Assembly (NCBI RefSeq): GCF_021440085.1
Contig: NZ_JAKCPW010000001.1
Location: 1,736,001-1,800,000, forward strand
Source: Dyadobacter sp. CY261
Lineage (GTDB): Bacteria > Bacteroidota > Bacteroidia > Cytophagales > Spirosomataceae
Direction of reading: 5' to 3'
Length of the DNA stretch: 64,000 nucleotides
Position 1 is the stretch's first letter. Each line of letters starts with the position of its first letter. This document shows, in pieces, positions 1-9,346 of the stretch. The notes under the pieces are model-generated. The model had not been told where the DNA came from. It worked only from the letters and a program-made list of their open reading frames with translations, and made no database searches. A program made the position numbers and the translations under genes.

Positions 1-717
1 GAAAATGATTTCGGCCCTTTTCCATTCCCCGGGCGCTGGTTGGGTGGTATATCACTCGTGCTGGCGCCCGTTTTGCTTTTGGCTGGGGAAATCCTGAAAC
101 TCCGGTTTGATTTCTTCTTTCCCGAACAGCTGCATGCTTATCAAACCCATCCCAGACTTATGTTTACGGCTTACAGTCTGTTTCTAGCCGGAAACATGCT
201 GCTTTGGCCTGCCATTGTTACTTTGGCCAATCTCATTGGGCGCGAGAAGCCGGTTTGGGCTGTCTGGGGCGGTAGTCTGGTGTTGTTTGGGCTGTTCGCA
301 CGGACGTTCCATTCAGGGGTCAATCACCTCGCATTTCAACTGGTGAACATCCTCAGCTTGCCAAAAGCTACCGAGGTAGTGGCACAATCGTATGGCGCCT
401 TTCACATTGTTTCGACACTGTCGGGTGCTATTCTTTTCGGCTGGGCAGTATTAGCGGTCGGCGCCTGGATTTCGGGCATATTGAAGCCATTTCAGGTGGT
501 GGCGCTGGCAATGATGTCGGCTCTGATGATCGGGGTATTGAAAGGCGGGACCATTATGTCGGTGATTGCTACGGGCTGTCTTTGCATTGCATTACTCCCG
601 TTGGGCGTACGCATACTGGCGCATGGAGACATGCCTTCCGCAAGAATATTCTGGGGATGGGTGATTTTTTCAAGCGCGGTGGTCGGCTTATTTTTCTTTC
701 TGGGGCAAGCGGGGTAG
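1..717 (+). CDS. Multi-pass membrane protein, 5' end cut by window edge
   Basis: The frame is open from base 1, so the gene starts upstream and only its C-terminal part is visible. The first ATG-like possibility is a TTG at 40, but reading continues in frame before it. The protein is almost wholly hydrophobic, with about six predicted membrane segments separated by short loops, and ends in a hydrophobic helix (GLFFFLGQAG). No catalytic motif is recognised. The stop is 22 bases before the end of the convergent Nudix gene. It is probably an inner-membrane protein of unknown function. Confidence 0.7.
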   Translation, partial: ENDFGPFPFPGRWLGGISLVLAPVLLLAGEILKLRFDFFFPEQLHAYQTHPRLMFTAYSLFLAGNMLLWPAIVTLANLIGREKPVWAVWGGSLVLFGLFARTFHSGVNHLAFQLVNILSLPKATEVVAQSYGAFHIVSTLSGAILFGWAVLAVGAWISGILKPFQVVALAMMSALMIGVLKGGTIMSVIATGCLCIALLPLGVRILAHGDMPSARIFWGWVIFSSAVVGLFFFLGQAG

Positions 718-739
718 TTTCAACACGCGGCGGATGCTT

Positions 740-1240
740 TCACCTCCCTGGCTTGGGTGATGTCGAAAATACCGCGGGGACTTCGACCAATTTTCGTTTT
801 TCCAGCTCGTCGAGGAACGCGCTTTGTCGTTCATTGATTTTGGTGCGGGCAGTTGGGATGTCGAACCATTCGGCACGGTCGACTTCGGGAAAGCTCCGCA
901 TTTTGCCGGAACGGGGAGGCCACTCGATCTCGAAAACATTGCTGACGATCTGTTCCGCGTCAATATCGCCTTCTACTGCCCAAGCTTTCACTTCCTTGCC
1001 TCCCTTTTGTTTAATAGCGGCTAACGGCAGAAAATCCCCATCGATGGCCATTCCCGTTTCTTCCGCAAACTCGCGGCGCGCGGCGGCCAGCGCATCTTCC
1101 GGGTCGTCATACTCTCCTTTCGGTATGGACCATGCGCCAAGGTCTTTTCTGGCAAAAAAAGGTCCGCCCGGATGCACCAGCAGCACTTCGAGCCCCATTT
1201 TTCTTCGAAACAACAAAATTCCCGCACTGCGCCCTGCCAT
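740..1240 (-). CDS. Nudix (MutT-like) hydrolase
   Basis: A 166-residue protein with a complete Nudix box at about residues 42-64: GEYDDPE followed seven residues later by REFAEETGM, matching G-x5-E-x7-REUxEExGU. This family hydrolyses nucleoside diphosphate-linked compounds with Mg2+ held by the REUxEE glutamates. The N-terminus (AGRSAGILLFRR) and the WSIPKG motif before the box resemble the NTP pyrophosphohydrolase subgroup that includes diadenosine polyphosphate hydrolases. The substrate cannot be read from sequence. It is cytoplasmic, with no signal peptide, and is transcribed convergently to the upstream membrane protein. Confidence 0.9.
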   Translation of the reverse strand: MAGRSAGILLFRRKMGLEVLLVHPGGPFFARKDLGAWSIPKGEYDDPEDALAAARREFAEETGMAIDGDFLPLAAIKQKGGKEVKAWAVEGDIDAEQIVSNVFEIEWPPRSGKMRSFPEVDRAEWFDIPTARTKINERQSAFLDELEKRKLVEVPAVFSTSPKPGR

Positions 1241-1354
1241 GGTTACCTATCTATGATGTATACCGGAAAATAGCAGGTACGGCGGGCATTAGCAACCGCT
1301 TTGGGTTTTCTTTTAATTTTGTCGACTGTTTGTCCCATTCCAGCAACTGCCGTT

Positions 1355-2407
1355 ATGAAGCCCGCGTTCTTTTCCAAATACGAGTGGTGGTATCATCTAG
1401 CGATGATGCCAGTCTGCTTTGCGCTGGGCAACTACTATTTGCTGGGCGAACGATACTTCATGCATTTGCCCACATTCCTGACAGCCTCTTCGGTGGCACT
1501 TTTACTTTACTGGTTTTCGGTTGTCGCTCTGACGATCGTCATTCGGCGCACAGCAGGCAGTTCGGCCCAGGGGCAAATCCAGCAACAAATGCTGAGAATG
1601 TTTTGGAAACTGGGCATTGTGACGGTGTTCCTGGCGATTTTCAATAGCTGGATCTACACCCTCGTACCGTCCCTGGATCTTACATTAAGCGGAGCGAAGA
1701 TATGGCCGATGGGTTTGATGGGACTGATTTGTGCCGCCTTCATCTGTGCATTGCTCGGGCTGTTCTATGCGTTGCAACAATGGAAAAACGACCAGGCCGA
1801 CGATGAGAAATCGGCAAGGCAGTCGGCCGAAGTGGAGTTCGATGCGCTGAAAGGACAGGTGAACCCCCACTTTCTGTTCAATAGCCTTAATACACTTTCG
1901 TCGCTGATCAGTGCTAATCCCGCGCAGGCGGAGGATTTTGTGGAAGACCTCGCACGCATTTACCGCTACATGCTGCAAGGTGCCAGGGTCGAGCTGGTAC
2001 CACTCCAATCCGAGCTTTCATTTCTTGAAGTGTATATAAGGTTATTGAAAGTGAGATATCACGATGCGCTGGTGGTGCTCCTACCCGACCGCTGCCCTCC
2101 GGATCTGACGATCCCGCCGCTCATGTTGCAGATATTGGTCGATCACGCTGTTCAGTACAATGTCCTCTCGGCGAGCCGACCGCTCACGATAGCAATCAGC
2201 CTGACTGACGATCGCAGCATCCTGATTACCAACAACATTCAGATGCGCCATCGTACAATCGGTACCAGCGGTGCTGGCTTAACCGGCCTTTCAACCAAAC
2301 TGTTGACATTCACTGCACGGAAATTAGAGATTCGCGAGGGCGACGACACATTTTCAGTAACCATACCGCTGCTTCCGGACGTAGTAACGGCACCAGTTCC
2401 GGGGTAA
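1355..2407 (+). CDS. LytS-family sensor kinase with a degenerate ATP site
   Basis: The N-terminal half (about residues 1-140) holds four or so membrane helices; the C-terminal half is a His_kinase (LytS/YehU) domain. The phospho-acceptor motif NPHFLFNSLN is intact with His near residue 172. The N-box, however, reads LVDHAVQYN where the downstream paralog at 2524 has LVENAVKHN, so both the conserved Glu and Asn are changed. The later glycine motif reads GAGLTGL rather than GLxN. It may therefore be catalytically weak and act as a partner of the second kinase. I chose the ATG at 1355 because the in-frame upstream start at 1301 is only a TTG. Confidence 0.82.
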   Translation: MKPAFFSKYEWWYHLAMMPVCFALGNYYLLGERYFMHLPTFLTASSVALLLYWFSVVALTIVIRRTAGSSAQGQIQQQMLRMFWKLGIVTVFLAIFNSWIYTLVPSLDLTLSGAKIWPMGLMGLICAAFICALLGLFYALQQWKNDQADDEKSARQSAEVEFDALKGQVNPHFLFNSLNTLSSLISANPAQAEDFVEDLARIYRYMLQGARVELVPLQSELSFLEVYIRLLKVRYHDALVVLLPDRCPPDLTIPPLMLQILVDHAVQYNVLSASRPLTIAISLTDDRSILITNNIQMRHRTIGTSGAGLTGLSTKLLTFTARKLEIREGDDTFSVTIPLLPDVVTAPVPG

Positions 2408-2523
2408 TGACAATTCATGCCGATAAAAATACAGTTGGTGCAAGTCATCCGATTGCTTTTTCAAACATTACCCTATTTTTGAACTTGTCGTAAGGCCTTG
2501 ACTGACCTGTCGGCTGCCTGACC

Positions 2524-3633
2524 ATGAAAAAAAGAGCATTGTTTGAAAATCTTCCGGAAAAACTCCCGCTGGGTGACCGCTGGGAATACGTGTTCGGCAT
2601 GGTCGTATTTCTGCTGTTTTTTAACTATATCACCATTGGGAAACCATTGTTGGGTAGCCTCTCATCTTTCGCAGGAGCCACACTTTTGAATGCGGCGATT
2701 CTGGCGTCGGCTTTTTGGGTGCAGGTGCGGGTGGCCCGTTACATTGCCAGTTCTTACAGCGACGTCCATCAAACGCTCGTGCGGGTTGCCCTCTCGATTT
2801 GCGCCCATGCGGTGGTTTCAGGAGCATTTGTATTGCTTGTAGCCTGGCTTTACATCGATCAGAAACTGTTCGGGTCCACGCTGACAGTGCATACTCTAAT
2901 TGTGATTTACGTCATAAATCTGGCGACGATGATATTGGCGGTAGGCTTGTTGGAAACGTTCGGTGCCCTCACGCGCTGGCGGCAGCATGAGATCAACACG
3001 GAGCGGTTGATGAAAGAGAATGTCAACGGACAGCTGGAAAGCCTCAAAGCGCAGATCAGCCCGCATTTTCTATTCAATACCCTTAATTCCCTATCGGCGT
3101 TAATTGGCGAAGACCCCGAAAAAGCTGAACAGTTTGTAGATGAAATGGCGCGGGTGTACAGATATCTTTTGCAAACCAATCATTCGTCGATCGATCAGGG
3201 GGATTTGGGCCAATTGACTACTTTAAAAAAAGAGCTGTCGTTCATCGAATCCTACGGGCATTTGCTCAAAACCCGGTATGGCGATGGGATGAAACTCTAT
3301 ATTCATGTAGAAGAAAGTTTTCTGGACGCACGCATTCCACCGCTGACATTGCAATTGCTGGTGGAAAACGCCGTAAAACATAATGTGATCCGTGCCAGCA
3401 GGCCTCTCACCATTTTTATATTGAGTACAGTGGATGGCCAATTAATGGTTAGAAACAATTTGCAGAAGAAAAACCTGACCGCTGGTGCCGAGAACATCGA
3501 ATCTACGCACGTTGGCTTGACGAATATTATTACTAAATATAAACTGCTGACCGAATACCGGCCCGGTCTTTCCCAGCCGATAATCGAAAGTAATCACGAG
3601 TTTTTTACCGTAACACTTCCATTGATTTCCTGA
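2524..3633 (+). CDS. LytS-family membrane sensor histidine kinase
   Basis: A 369-residue kinase with four predicted membrane helices in the first 150 residues, a short coiled linker and a C-terminal His_kinase domain. The phospho-acceptor motif SPHFLFNTLN is centred on His near residue 181, the N-box LVENAVKHN is intact, and a G-box-like THVGLTNI follows. It is a paralog of the upstream gene and lies 4 bases before the LytTR regulator at 3638, which is its likely phosphorylation partner. The stimulus is unknown because the sensor region is only membrane helices. Confidence 0.9.
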   Translation: MKKRALFENLPEKLPLGDRWEYVFGMVVFLLFFNYITIGKPLLGSLSSFAGATLLNAAILASAFWVQVRVARYIASSYSDVHQTLVRVALSICAHAVVSGAFVLLVAWLYIDQKLFGSTLTVHTLIVIYVINLATMILAVGLLETFGALTRWRQHEINTERLMKENVNGQLESLKAQISPHFLFNTLNSLSALIGEDPEKAEQFVDEMARVYRYLLQTNHSSIDQGDLGQLTTLKKELSFIESYGHLLKTRYGDGMKLYIHVEESFLDARIPPLTLQLLVENAVKHNVIRASRPLTIFILSTVDGQLMVRNNLQKKNLTAGAENIESTHVGLTNIITKYKLLTEYRPGLSQPIIESNHEFFTVTLPLIS

Positions 3634-3637
3634 AAAC

Positions 3638-4423
3638 ATGAATGCGCTTATCGTTGAAGATGAAGATTTGTCGGTCCGCCGACTTAAAAAAATGATCGGT
3701 GAAGTCGCACCGTCGCTGGATATTGCAGGCGTCACTGACAGCATCGAACAGACTGTGGAATGGGTACTCGAAAACCGCGGGGCCGGCCACGCCGATCCGG
3801 ACCTGATTTTTCTGGATATCGAGCTGTCCGACGGCCAAAGCTTCGAAATTTTCAACCGTATCGAGGTTTCCAGCGCGATCATCTTCACAACCTCCTACGA
3901 TGAATATGCTTTGCAGGCTTTCAGACACAACAGCATCGATTACCTGCTCAAACCGGTACATCGCGACGATCTTCAACGTGCATTGCACAAATATGAAAAA
4001 ATGAGGGTACAGCCCGAGACCGATCATTCACTGGCGGGCATCCGTAAGTTGCTGGAAGATTTCAAAAAGGCGTCTTCTGTCGAATACCGTCAACGTTTTC
4101 TGGTGAAGCAGGGCCAGAAGATGCTTTCGATCGAAGTTGGTGAAATTGCCTATTTTTTCACTGACGACCGTTACAGCTTCTTCATGACCGATTCCAACCA
4201 GAAAATGCTGGTCGACTACACCCTCGACGAGCTAGCCGAATCGCTGGATCCTTCACGCTTTTTCAGGATCAACCGCGGGATGATGGTCACGCACCGTTCT
4301 GTCGACAAGATCGACCCTTATTTCGGCAACCGCCTCGCGCTTACATTGAGACCGACCCATAACAAAGAAGCGCTCGTAAGCCGGGAAAAAGTGGGTGATT
4401 TCAAAATATGGATGGGGAAATAA
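3638..4423 (+). CDS. LytTR-family response regulator
   Basis: Residues 1-120 form a receiver domain: acidic pocket VEDED near the start, phospho-acceptor Asp in FLDIELSDG, switch Thr/Ser in FTTSYDEYA and the conserved Lys in YLLKPV. A LytTR DNA-binding domain follows from about residue 145 to the end (RQRFLVKQGQ..., FFRINRGMMV). The family binds promoter DNA through beta-strand contacts. It lies directly after the two LytS-type kinases and completes a kinase-kinase-regulator operon. Target genes are unknown. The gene ends 48 bases before a convergent phosphoesterase gene. Confidence 0.94.
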   Translation: MNALIVEDEDLSVRRLKKMIGEVAPSLDIAGVTDSIEQTVEWVLENRGAGHADPDLIFLDIELSDGQSFEIFNRIEVSSAIIFTTSYDEYALQAFRHNSIDYLLKPVHRDDLQRALHKYEKMRVQPETDHSLAGIRKLLEDFKKASSVEYRQRFLVKQGQKMLSIEVGEIAYFFTDDRYSFFMTDSNQKMLVDYTLDELAESLDPSRFFRINRGMMVTHRSVDKIDPYFGNRLALTLRPTHNKEALVSREKVGDFKIWMGK

Positions 4424-4470
4424 GACGATTCCACAATACCTGATTTGCCCAATAAGGGAAGTAGTAACAC

Positions 4471-5604
4471 TCACATTTTCAGCACCAGCCGATCTTCCAA
4501 CGCGGCATTCACTCCCTGCTCGATGCGTCGCTCGTGCGGGAGGGTGTAAAACTCGACGGTTAGCGTGATACCACCGGCAGTTCTTTCCAAAAGCACTTTC
4601 AGGAAGCCGTGTTTGGTATCACAACTGTTTTCGAGGTGGATACCTTCGAAAATGGGTAAAGAGCTGGTGAACCGGTAATCGTTCGTATAGGCCACCGGGT
4701 GCAACTCGTCGTAACCGCCGCTGCCCGCTACGATGAATGGCAGCACGCGACCGCCGCGGTAATGCCGGTTAAACCGCTGGTAGTTATGCACATGCCCGCT
4801 GAAAACGATGTCGGGATAAATGCCTGTTTCTTCAAAAACACCTTCCAGCAGCTCGATCATGGGAATACTAGACCCGTGGTTAATATCCGCGGAATAGGGC
4901 GAATGGTGCAGGCAAAGAATCACCGCTTTGTGCGGGCGTTCGCTATCTGCTGCCCGAAGTTCGTGGATAAGCCACTCGCGCTGCTCGTCGGTGATCACAC
5001 CGAACTTGGTCACATTACTGTACATGCCGATGATATTCGCGAGCGGCGTCACGAGGGTCCAGTATACATTGGGCTGCACCATACTTTTGCGCTCCGCATT
5101 GCCGCTGAACGAAACTGTGCGACGCTCGGTATCACAAAAAACGGCCTTAAATCCATCCAGGCTGTTGTACCTCACCCGGCTGTCGGGATTAATGTCGCTG
5201 TCGTGGTTACCCGGAATCGCGAAAATGGGTCCGGGATACTTCTTGTAAGGGTCGAAGAACTGGCGCTGGTACTCGCTGGCCTCGCCGTGGTTGTAGACTA
5301 CATCGCCGAGGTGGAACAAAAATTGTGGTTCATAACCCGTTTTCTCCGCCGCTTCAAACTGCTTGACCATCTCGCCCACCACCAGTTTCTGGAAATCGGG
5401 TGTGCGGATGCTACCAGTATCGCCTACCATATGGAACGCCAGCTTGTTCTGATCAGGCACCGGATCGATCGCTTCGAGATCTAAACGATAAGGGTATTTT
5501 CCGGACGGTTGGGGAGCAGGCAGGTACTTGAAGGTATCGTCGGGAACGTCTCTTTTAAAAACGGGTTTTGAGAATTTCTTGGAAAAATCTGATTTCATTA
5601 TCAA
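4471..5604 (-). CDS. Calcineurin-like metallophosphoesterase
   Basis: A 377-residue protein with ordered metallophosphatase motifs: MVGDTGS near residue 60, HLGDVVYN (GDxx) near 99, PGNHDSD (GNHD) near 130, LHHSPYS near 235 and SGHVHNYQR (GHxH) near 270. These residues bind two metal ions in the family and hydrolyse phosphomono- or diesters. No clear signal peptide is present, so it is probably cytoplasmic. It lies 129 bases downstream of another phosphoesterase gene on the same strand, at the end of the SusCD-phosphatase series. A start at 5598 is an alternative. Confidence 0.88.
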   Translation of the reverse strand: MIMKSDFSKKFSKPVFKRDVPDDTFKYLPAPQPSGKYPYRLDLEAIDPVPDQNKLAFHMVGDTGSIRTPDFQKLVVGEMVKQFEAAEKTGYEPQFLFHLGDVVYNHGEASEYQRQFFDPYKKYPGPIFAIPGNHDSDINPDSRVRYNSLDGFKAVFCDTERRTVSFSGNAERKSMVQPNVYWTLVTPLANIIGMYSNVTKFGVITDEQREWLIHELRAADSERPHKAVILCLHHSPYSADINHGSSIPMIELLEGVFEETGIYPDIVFSGHVHNYQRFNRHYRGGRVLPFIVAGSGGYDELHPVAYTNDYRFTSSLPIFEGIHLENSCDTKHGFLKVLLERTAGGITLTVEFYTLPHERRIEQGVNAALEDRLVLKM

Positions 5605-5733
5605 TGGCTGCCATTAATCAGCCTTTTTGCTTTCAACAATGGCAAGCTAAGAAAAATGCTGTTTAGAAGCGTAAAATTTGCGTTAATTAAGGTGGGTTTG
5701 TCTTAATGCTTTTAGTTCTTCGACTACATGACA

Positions 5734-6693
5734 CTACAACTTGATATCATGATCCCCAATCTTCGTCGGAAAGCGTGAGGCGACGGCTTCCGGTGCGGCG
5801 GGAGAATAAATGGTGCTGCGGCCTTCGATGGTCAGTTTGCCGGAAGTTTCCAGCGTTACGAATGCATAGAGCGGATCTTTGTAATAATAGGCACCACCTT
5901 TGGTATAGACGTACGTGGCGCTGTTGACGATGAAGTAATGCACGCCGTTGCGCTGGCCATAGCGGTCGTCGTGATCGTGTCCCATGAAAACGGCGGCTAC
6001 TTTGGCCGGGCTTTTGTTTTGGGCGGCATTGAAATTTACATCATCGAAGATTTTCAGAATCTCGTCCGCATTGCCCAGCTCATCGTGAAAATCACTCAGG
6101 AACACGGGCTGGTGCATGAATACGATTACCGGACTGTGAGCTTTCAGCAGATCGTCGCGCAACCAGTCGAGTTGCTCCTGGTCAGTGAAACTGCGCTTTG
6201 GCGAGCCGAGTTTTCCCCAGTTGGAAGTGTCGTAATGCGTCAGCCGGCCGTCGTCCTCTTTCAAAAAGTTCCGGTCCATCGCCACGAAATGGAAGCCATT
6301 CTGGTCAAATGAATAATACCGTTTCGGCATACCCCAGAACTGCATGATCGTTTCTTTGCTGCAATAGTCCATATCGTGGTTGCCGAGCACATGGTACTTG
6401 GGTCCTTTGTACCGGTTCCATTGCTCCATAATGCCTTCCGAGCGGGTATGCCGACAAAAGTCGCCGCATTGGATGATAAAATTCGGATGGGTTTTAACCA
6501 CATCATCCATAAATCCGCCCAGGCGCTTTACCTCTTCCTGGCCAAACTGTAAATGGTGGAGGTCGGAGATCATGCCGAAACGCACCTTCTGTGCGGGGCC
6601 GCTGGCGTAGGCGGGTATTGAAAAGGAATTCTGGTAGACGGCGACACTCCCCGCCGCTACACCCAGATTTTTAAGAAAATCTCTCCGCTGCAT
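5734..6693 (-). CDS. Exported (Tat-type) metallophosphoesterase
   Basis: The N-terminus MQRRDFLKNLG followed by a hydrophobic stretch and PAYAS is a twin-arginine-like signal, so export to the periplasm is likely. The body has metallophosphatase motifs: GMISDLHH near residue 42, QCGDFCRH near 76, LGNHDMD near 97, FMHQP near 190 and MGHDHDD near 240. It begins 8 bases after the alkaline-phosphatase-superfamily gene and is probably co-transcribed with it and with SusC/SusD. It would release phosphate or alcohol from phosphoesters. The substrate is unknown. Confidence 0.88.
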   Translation of the reverse strand: MQRRDFLKNLGVAAGSVAVYQNSFSIPAYASGPAQKVRFGMISDLHHLQFGQEEVKRLGGFMDDVVKTHPNFIIQCGDFCRHTRSEGIMEQWNRYKGPKYHVLGNHDMDYCSKETIMQFWGMPKRYYSFDQNGFHFVAMDRNFLKEDDGRLTHYDTSNWGKLGSPKRSFTDQEQLDWLRDDLLKAHSPVIVFMHQPVFLSDFHDELGNADEILKIFDDVNFNAAQNKSPAKVAAVFMGHDHDDRYGQRNGVHYFIVNSATYVYTKGGAYYYKDPLYAFVTLETSGKLTIEGRSTIYSPAAPEAVASRFPTKIGDHDIKL

Positions 6694-6701
6694 GGTCCGG
6701 A

Positions 6702-7784
6702 CTATTTAAAAACACTTTTCAGCGGCTCGCCAACAGGGTGGTTCGCCGTAAACTTGAATCCCATCAGCTGGGCCACGGTCTGCGCGAACTGGTCCTGGTA
6801 AATCTGCGACTGGCTTTTCATTTCCCCTCCCACTGGGGTATCCGGACCGATAACCGCCATCCAGGTTTCGTTGGAATGGGGTGCCGAGGTGCCATGGCTC
6901 GTCCAGCGGTCGCCAATGCCGCGGCCGTGATCTGGGTAAATGACAATGGTTGTCTGGTCCTTATAAAACGGGTCAGCCTGCATATAATTCCACAGGCCTG
7001 CGACCATGCCGTCCACGTAGTGCGCGCCATCCAGGAAGGAATCATACTGGCCATGGTGCCCGAACTCGTCCATATCTGCGAAATCGATATGCACCACACG
7101 CGGGTGATTTGCTTCAATATATGAGCGGGTCAACGCATAGGTGTGCACGTCGAAACGCACCGATTTGCCAAAGTACTCGGGTAGATAATTTTGCAGTTCA
7201 TTGGCAAGTTTCTGAGCTTCTGTCAATTTACTACCTTTTACCTGCTCACCCGGAATATTGACGAGCATTCCATTGCGGTCGCGGTTGAGAATGCGTGAAA
7301 GCGCGTCCCAGGAAGCAAATGTGACCACTTTTCCTTCCAGCCCTTTTTGCTTATTCAAAAATTCCAGCACATTCTCGTTGGGGTTATTCGGATAGTCGTT
7401 GCTGTTGATCTTCTCGTCATAATACCCGCATAGCGTTTCGCTGCGGCCGGGATAGGAAAACCAGTATTTATTGCGAACATTGACCAGATTTCCCAGATCA
7501 CGGTTACCGTAAAGCTGGCCCTGTTTGGCAATAGTATTCCAAAAGAAAGGCATCAGCTTTGAACGACGCTCGTCGGCTGTCTTGCCCCAATATTTGGTAT
7601 TCATCGCAACCGAATCCTGTTGACGATATTTTTTAGTATTAAACAAAGTAGAATCCGCGCCACGGAAGATCTCCTGCCAGCGACAGCCGTCGACGGAAAT
7701 CATGACCACATTTCGGGTTTTGGTTTGTGCCAGCGCCGCCACACTCAGCACGGTCAGCATCCAGGTTAGTAGTTGGGTTTTCAT
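6702..7784 (-). CDS. Secreted alkaline-phosphatase-superfamily phosphodiesterase or pyrophosphatase
   Basis: The chosen start (MKTQLLTWML...) gives a signal peptide ending near LAQ; the longer reading frame to 7871 would place extra polar residues before it. The metal- and nucleophile-bearing motifs of the superfamily are visible: ISVDGCRW near residue 30, HIDFADMDEFGHHGQYD near 240 and YPDHGRGIGD near 290. Related families include nucleotide pyrophosphatases and sulfatases. Position directly after SusD, with another phosphoesterase following, suggests it processes the substrate imported by this locus. A hairpin terminator separates it from susD, so coupling may be partial. Confidence 0.85.
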   Translation of the reverse strand: MKTQLLTWMLTVLSVAALAQTKTRNVVMISVDGCRWQEIFRGADSTLFNTKKYRQQDSVAMNTKYWGKTADERRSKLMPFFWNTIAKQGQLYGNRDLGNLVNVRNKYWFSYPGRSETLCGYYDEKINSNDYPNNPNENVLEFLNKQKGLEGKVVTFASWDALSRILNRDRNGMLVNIPGEQVKGSKLTEAQKLANELQNYLPEYFGKSVRFDVHTYALTRSYIEANHPRVVHIDFADMDEFGHHGQYDSFLDGAHYVDGMVAGLWNYMQADPFYKDQTTIVIYPDHGRGIGDRWTSHGTSAPHSNETWMAVIGPDTPVGGEMKSQSQIYQDQFAQTVAQLMGFKFTANHPVGEPLKSVFK

Positions 7785-7812
7785 AAATGTTAAGGTTAAG
7801 AGTCCGGAAAAG

Positions 7813-7848
7813 TAAAAAACTTCCCGCGGACCGCACGGTCCGCGGGAA
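7813..7848 (-). terminator. Rho-independent terminator after the susD-like gene
   Basis: A perfect 13-bp inverted repeat (7821-7833 and 7836-7848, arm TTCCCGCGGACCG) with a 2-base centre. Reading the minus strand it is followed by GTTTTTTAC, a T-run. It lies 7 bases beyond the susD-like stop and before the phosphatase start, so it probably ends or attenuates the susCD transcript. Confidence 0.85.
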
Positions 7849-7855
7849 TCGAATT

Positions 7856-9334
7856 TTATTTGATCAGCCACATCACGCTATTCTGCGTGTCGGCGCCATT
7901 AAATTGTACTGAAAGCGAGGCCTTTACGTTCGCTTCATTGGTGGTATATTCGGCAGTCGGGTAAGCCCAGCGGACAGGGATCTGATTGTTGTTTGAATTG
8001 GATTGACCAATATCAAATGCCGGGATACCCGTGCGGCGATAATTGTAGAATGCCTGCCGTCCGGAGTTTTCAAAGAATGCCATGTATTTCTGTTCGAGTA
8101 TTTTTTGCAACCCTTTTTCTGTGTTGCCTGGGTAAGGGTTTGCAGCAATGAATTTGTCGATTTCAGCTTGCGTGATGTTGTAAAACTTCATCGATTCGGT
8201 AATGCCTTTGTTATAATAATCAGCAGCATTACCCGCCAGCCAGCCCCGGTTAATGGCTTCGGAAATGCTGAAGTTAACCTCGTGCGCACCAAGCTGGATC
8301 GCAGGCACGCCCGCAGCGGAAGCTTCCCAGTAATCGAAATTGATCATGGACAGAAGCCCTTTTCCCGCTTGTTCGAGCAAGGTCGATTGCAAGTCGCCCG
8401 TTTTCCCGCCGCCATAGCGCTGGTATGGGTCCTGAGCACCTTTCAGCGCGTCTGCCGGCAATGCGACGACGAGCAAGCGCGGGTCACGCGTGGCTTTGGC
8501 AATGTCTGCAAAAGTGGCACCCAGTGTATTGCGTTTATCATTTTTAACCACCACACCATTACTAGGCCACAATGGATAAGTATTGATGGTATTGTAAACT
8601 ACCTGGAAATTGTCTGCGTTGGTCGTGATCAGCGGGTATTTCGCGGGATCATTCACGATAGCGGCAAACTGTTGTTTTACATTCAGTTCCGGCGTGTCGT
8701 CGGCGCGCTTGCTCAGGCCGATCAGTACGCGCAGGCGATAGGAGTTGATCAGTTTCTGCCACTTCACCAGGTCGCCGCCGTACATATAGTCTCCGGAAAT
8801 CGCAGGCTTTTTGGCGATCAACGCGGGCATTTCGGCATTGGCTTCTTCCAGCCATTTCAAGACCTGGATATAAACCTCTTTCTGACTATCGTACTTTGGT
8901 TTAAAATTCTCATCGCTCACACCCCTAATCGCTTCCGACATCGGGATATCGCCGAACATCTCGGTGGCCCGGCTATAAAAATAGGCTTTGAAAAACTTGG
9001 CCAGCGTCAGGTAATGCACGCCAACATCACCGGTTTTGGCGGCTTCGATCTCCATCCGGCTCACATTGCGGAGCGGTGTGTAAAAGCCGTCGTAGGATCC
9101 CGTCGTCCAGCCGTAAGCCTGGCCGTCGTAATAGGCCTCGTTCTGCGTCATGAACTGGTTATGACGATGATCTGTGCTCCACGGGGAATCCCAACTGCTG
9201 CTGAGAATGCCGGTAAGGATGAGGTCCGCCGAAGGGTTAGTGATCGCGCCGGGGTCCTTTTGCAGCGTGTCGATCTCCTGACAGCTTCCCAGGCTTATCG
9301 CCGCCGCTAGTATGAGGTATTTGATCTTTTTCAT
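7856..9334 (-). CDS. SusD/RagB-like outer-membrane lipoprotein
   Basis: A 492-residue protein with a lipoprotein signal (hydrophobic AAAISLGSC, lipobox Cys near residue 19), followed by the SusD-like helical repeat fold; it resembles the SusD-like_2 subgroup. SusD proteins form the lid of a SusC transporter on the outer surface and hand over substrate. It starts 12 bases after the SusC-like gene in the same direction. The linked enzymes are phosphoesterases rather than glycoside hydrolases, so the ligand may be a phosphorylated compound (inference). Confidence 0.93.
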   Translation of the reverse strand: MKKIKYLILAAAISLGSCQEIDTLQKDPGAITNPSADLILTGILSSSWDSPWSTDHRHNQFMTQNEAYYDGQAYGWTTGSYDGFYTPLRNVSRMEIEAAKTGDVGVHYLTLAKFFKAYFYSRATEMFGDIPMSEAIRGVSDENFKPKYDSQKEVYIQVLKWLEEANAEMPALIAKKPAISGDYMYGGDLVKWQKLINSYRLRVLIGLSKRADDTPELNVKQQFAAIVNDPAKYPLITTNADNFQVVYNTINTYPLWPSNGVVVKNDKRNTLGATFADIAKATRDPRLLVVALPADALKGAQDPYQRYGGGKTGDLQSTLLEQAGKGLLSMINFDYWEASAAGVPAIQLGAHEVNFSISEAINRGWLAGNAADYYNKGITESMKFYNITQAEIDKFIAANPYPGNTEKGLQKILEQKYMAFFENSGRQAFYNYRRTGIPAFDIGQSNSNNNQIPVRWAYPTAEYTTNEANVKASLSVQFNGADTQNSVMWLIK

Positions 9335-9346
9335 GGGTATTTTCGA

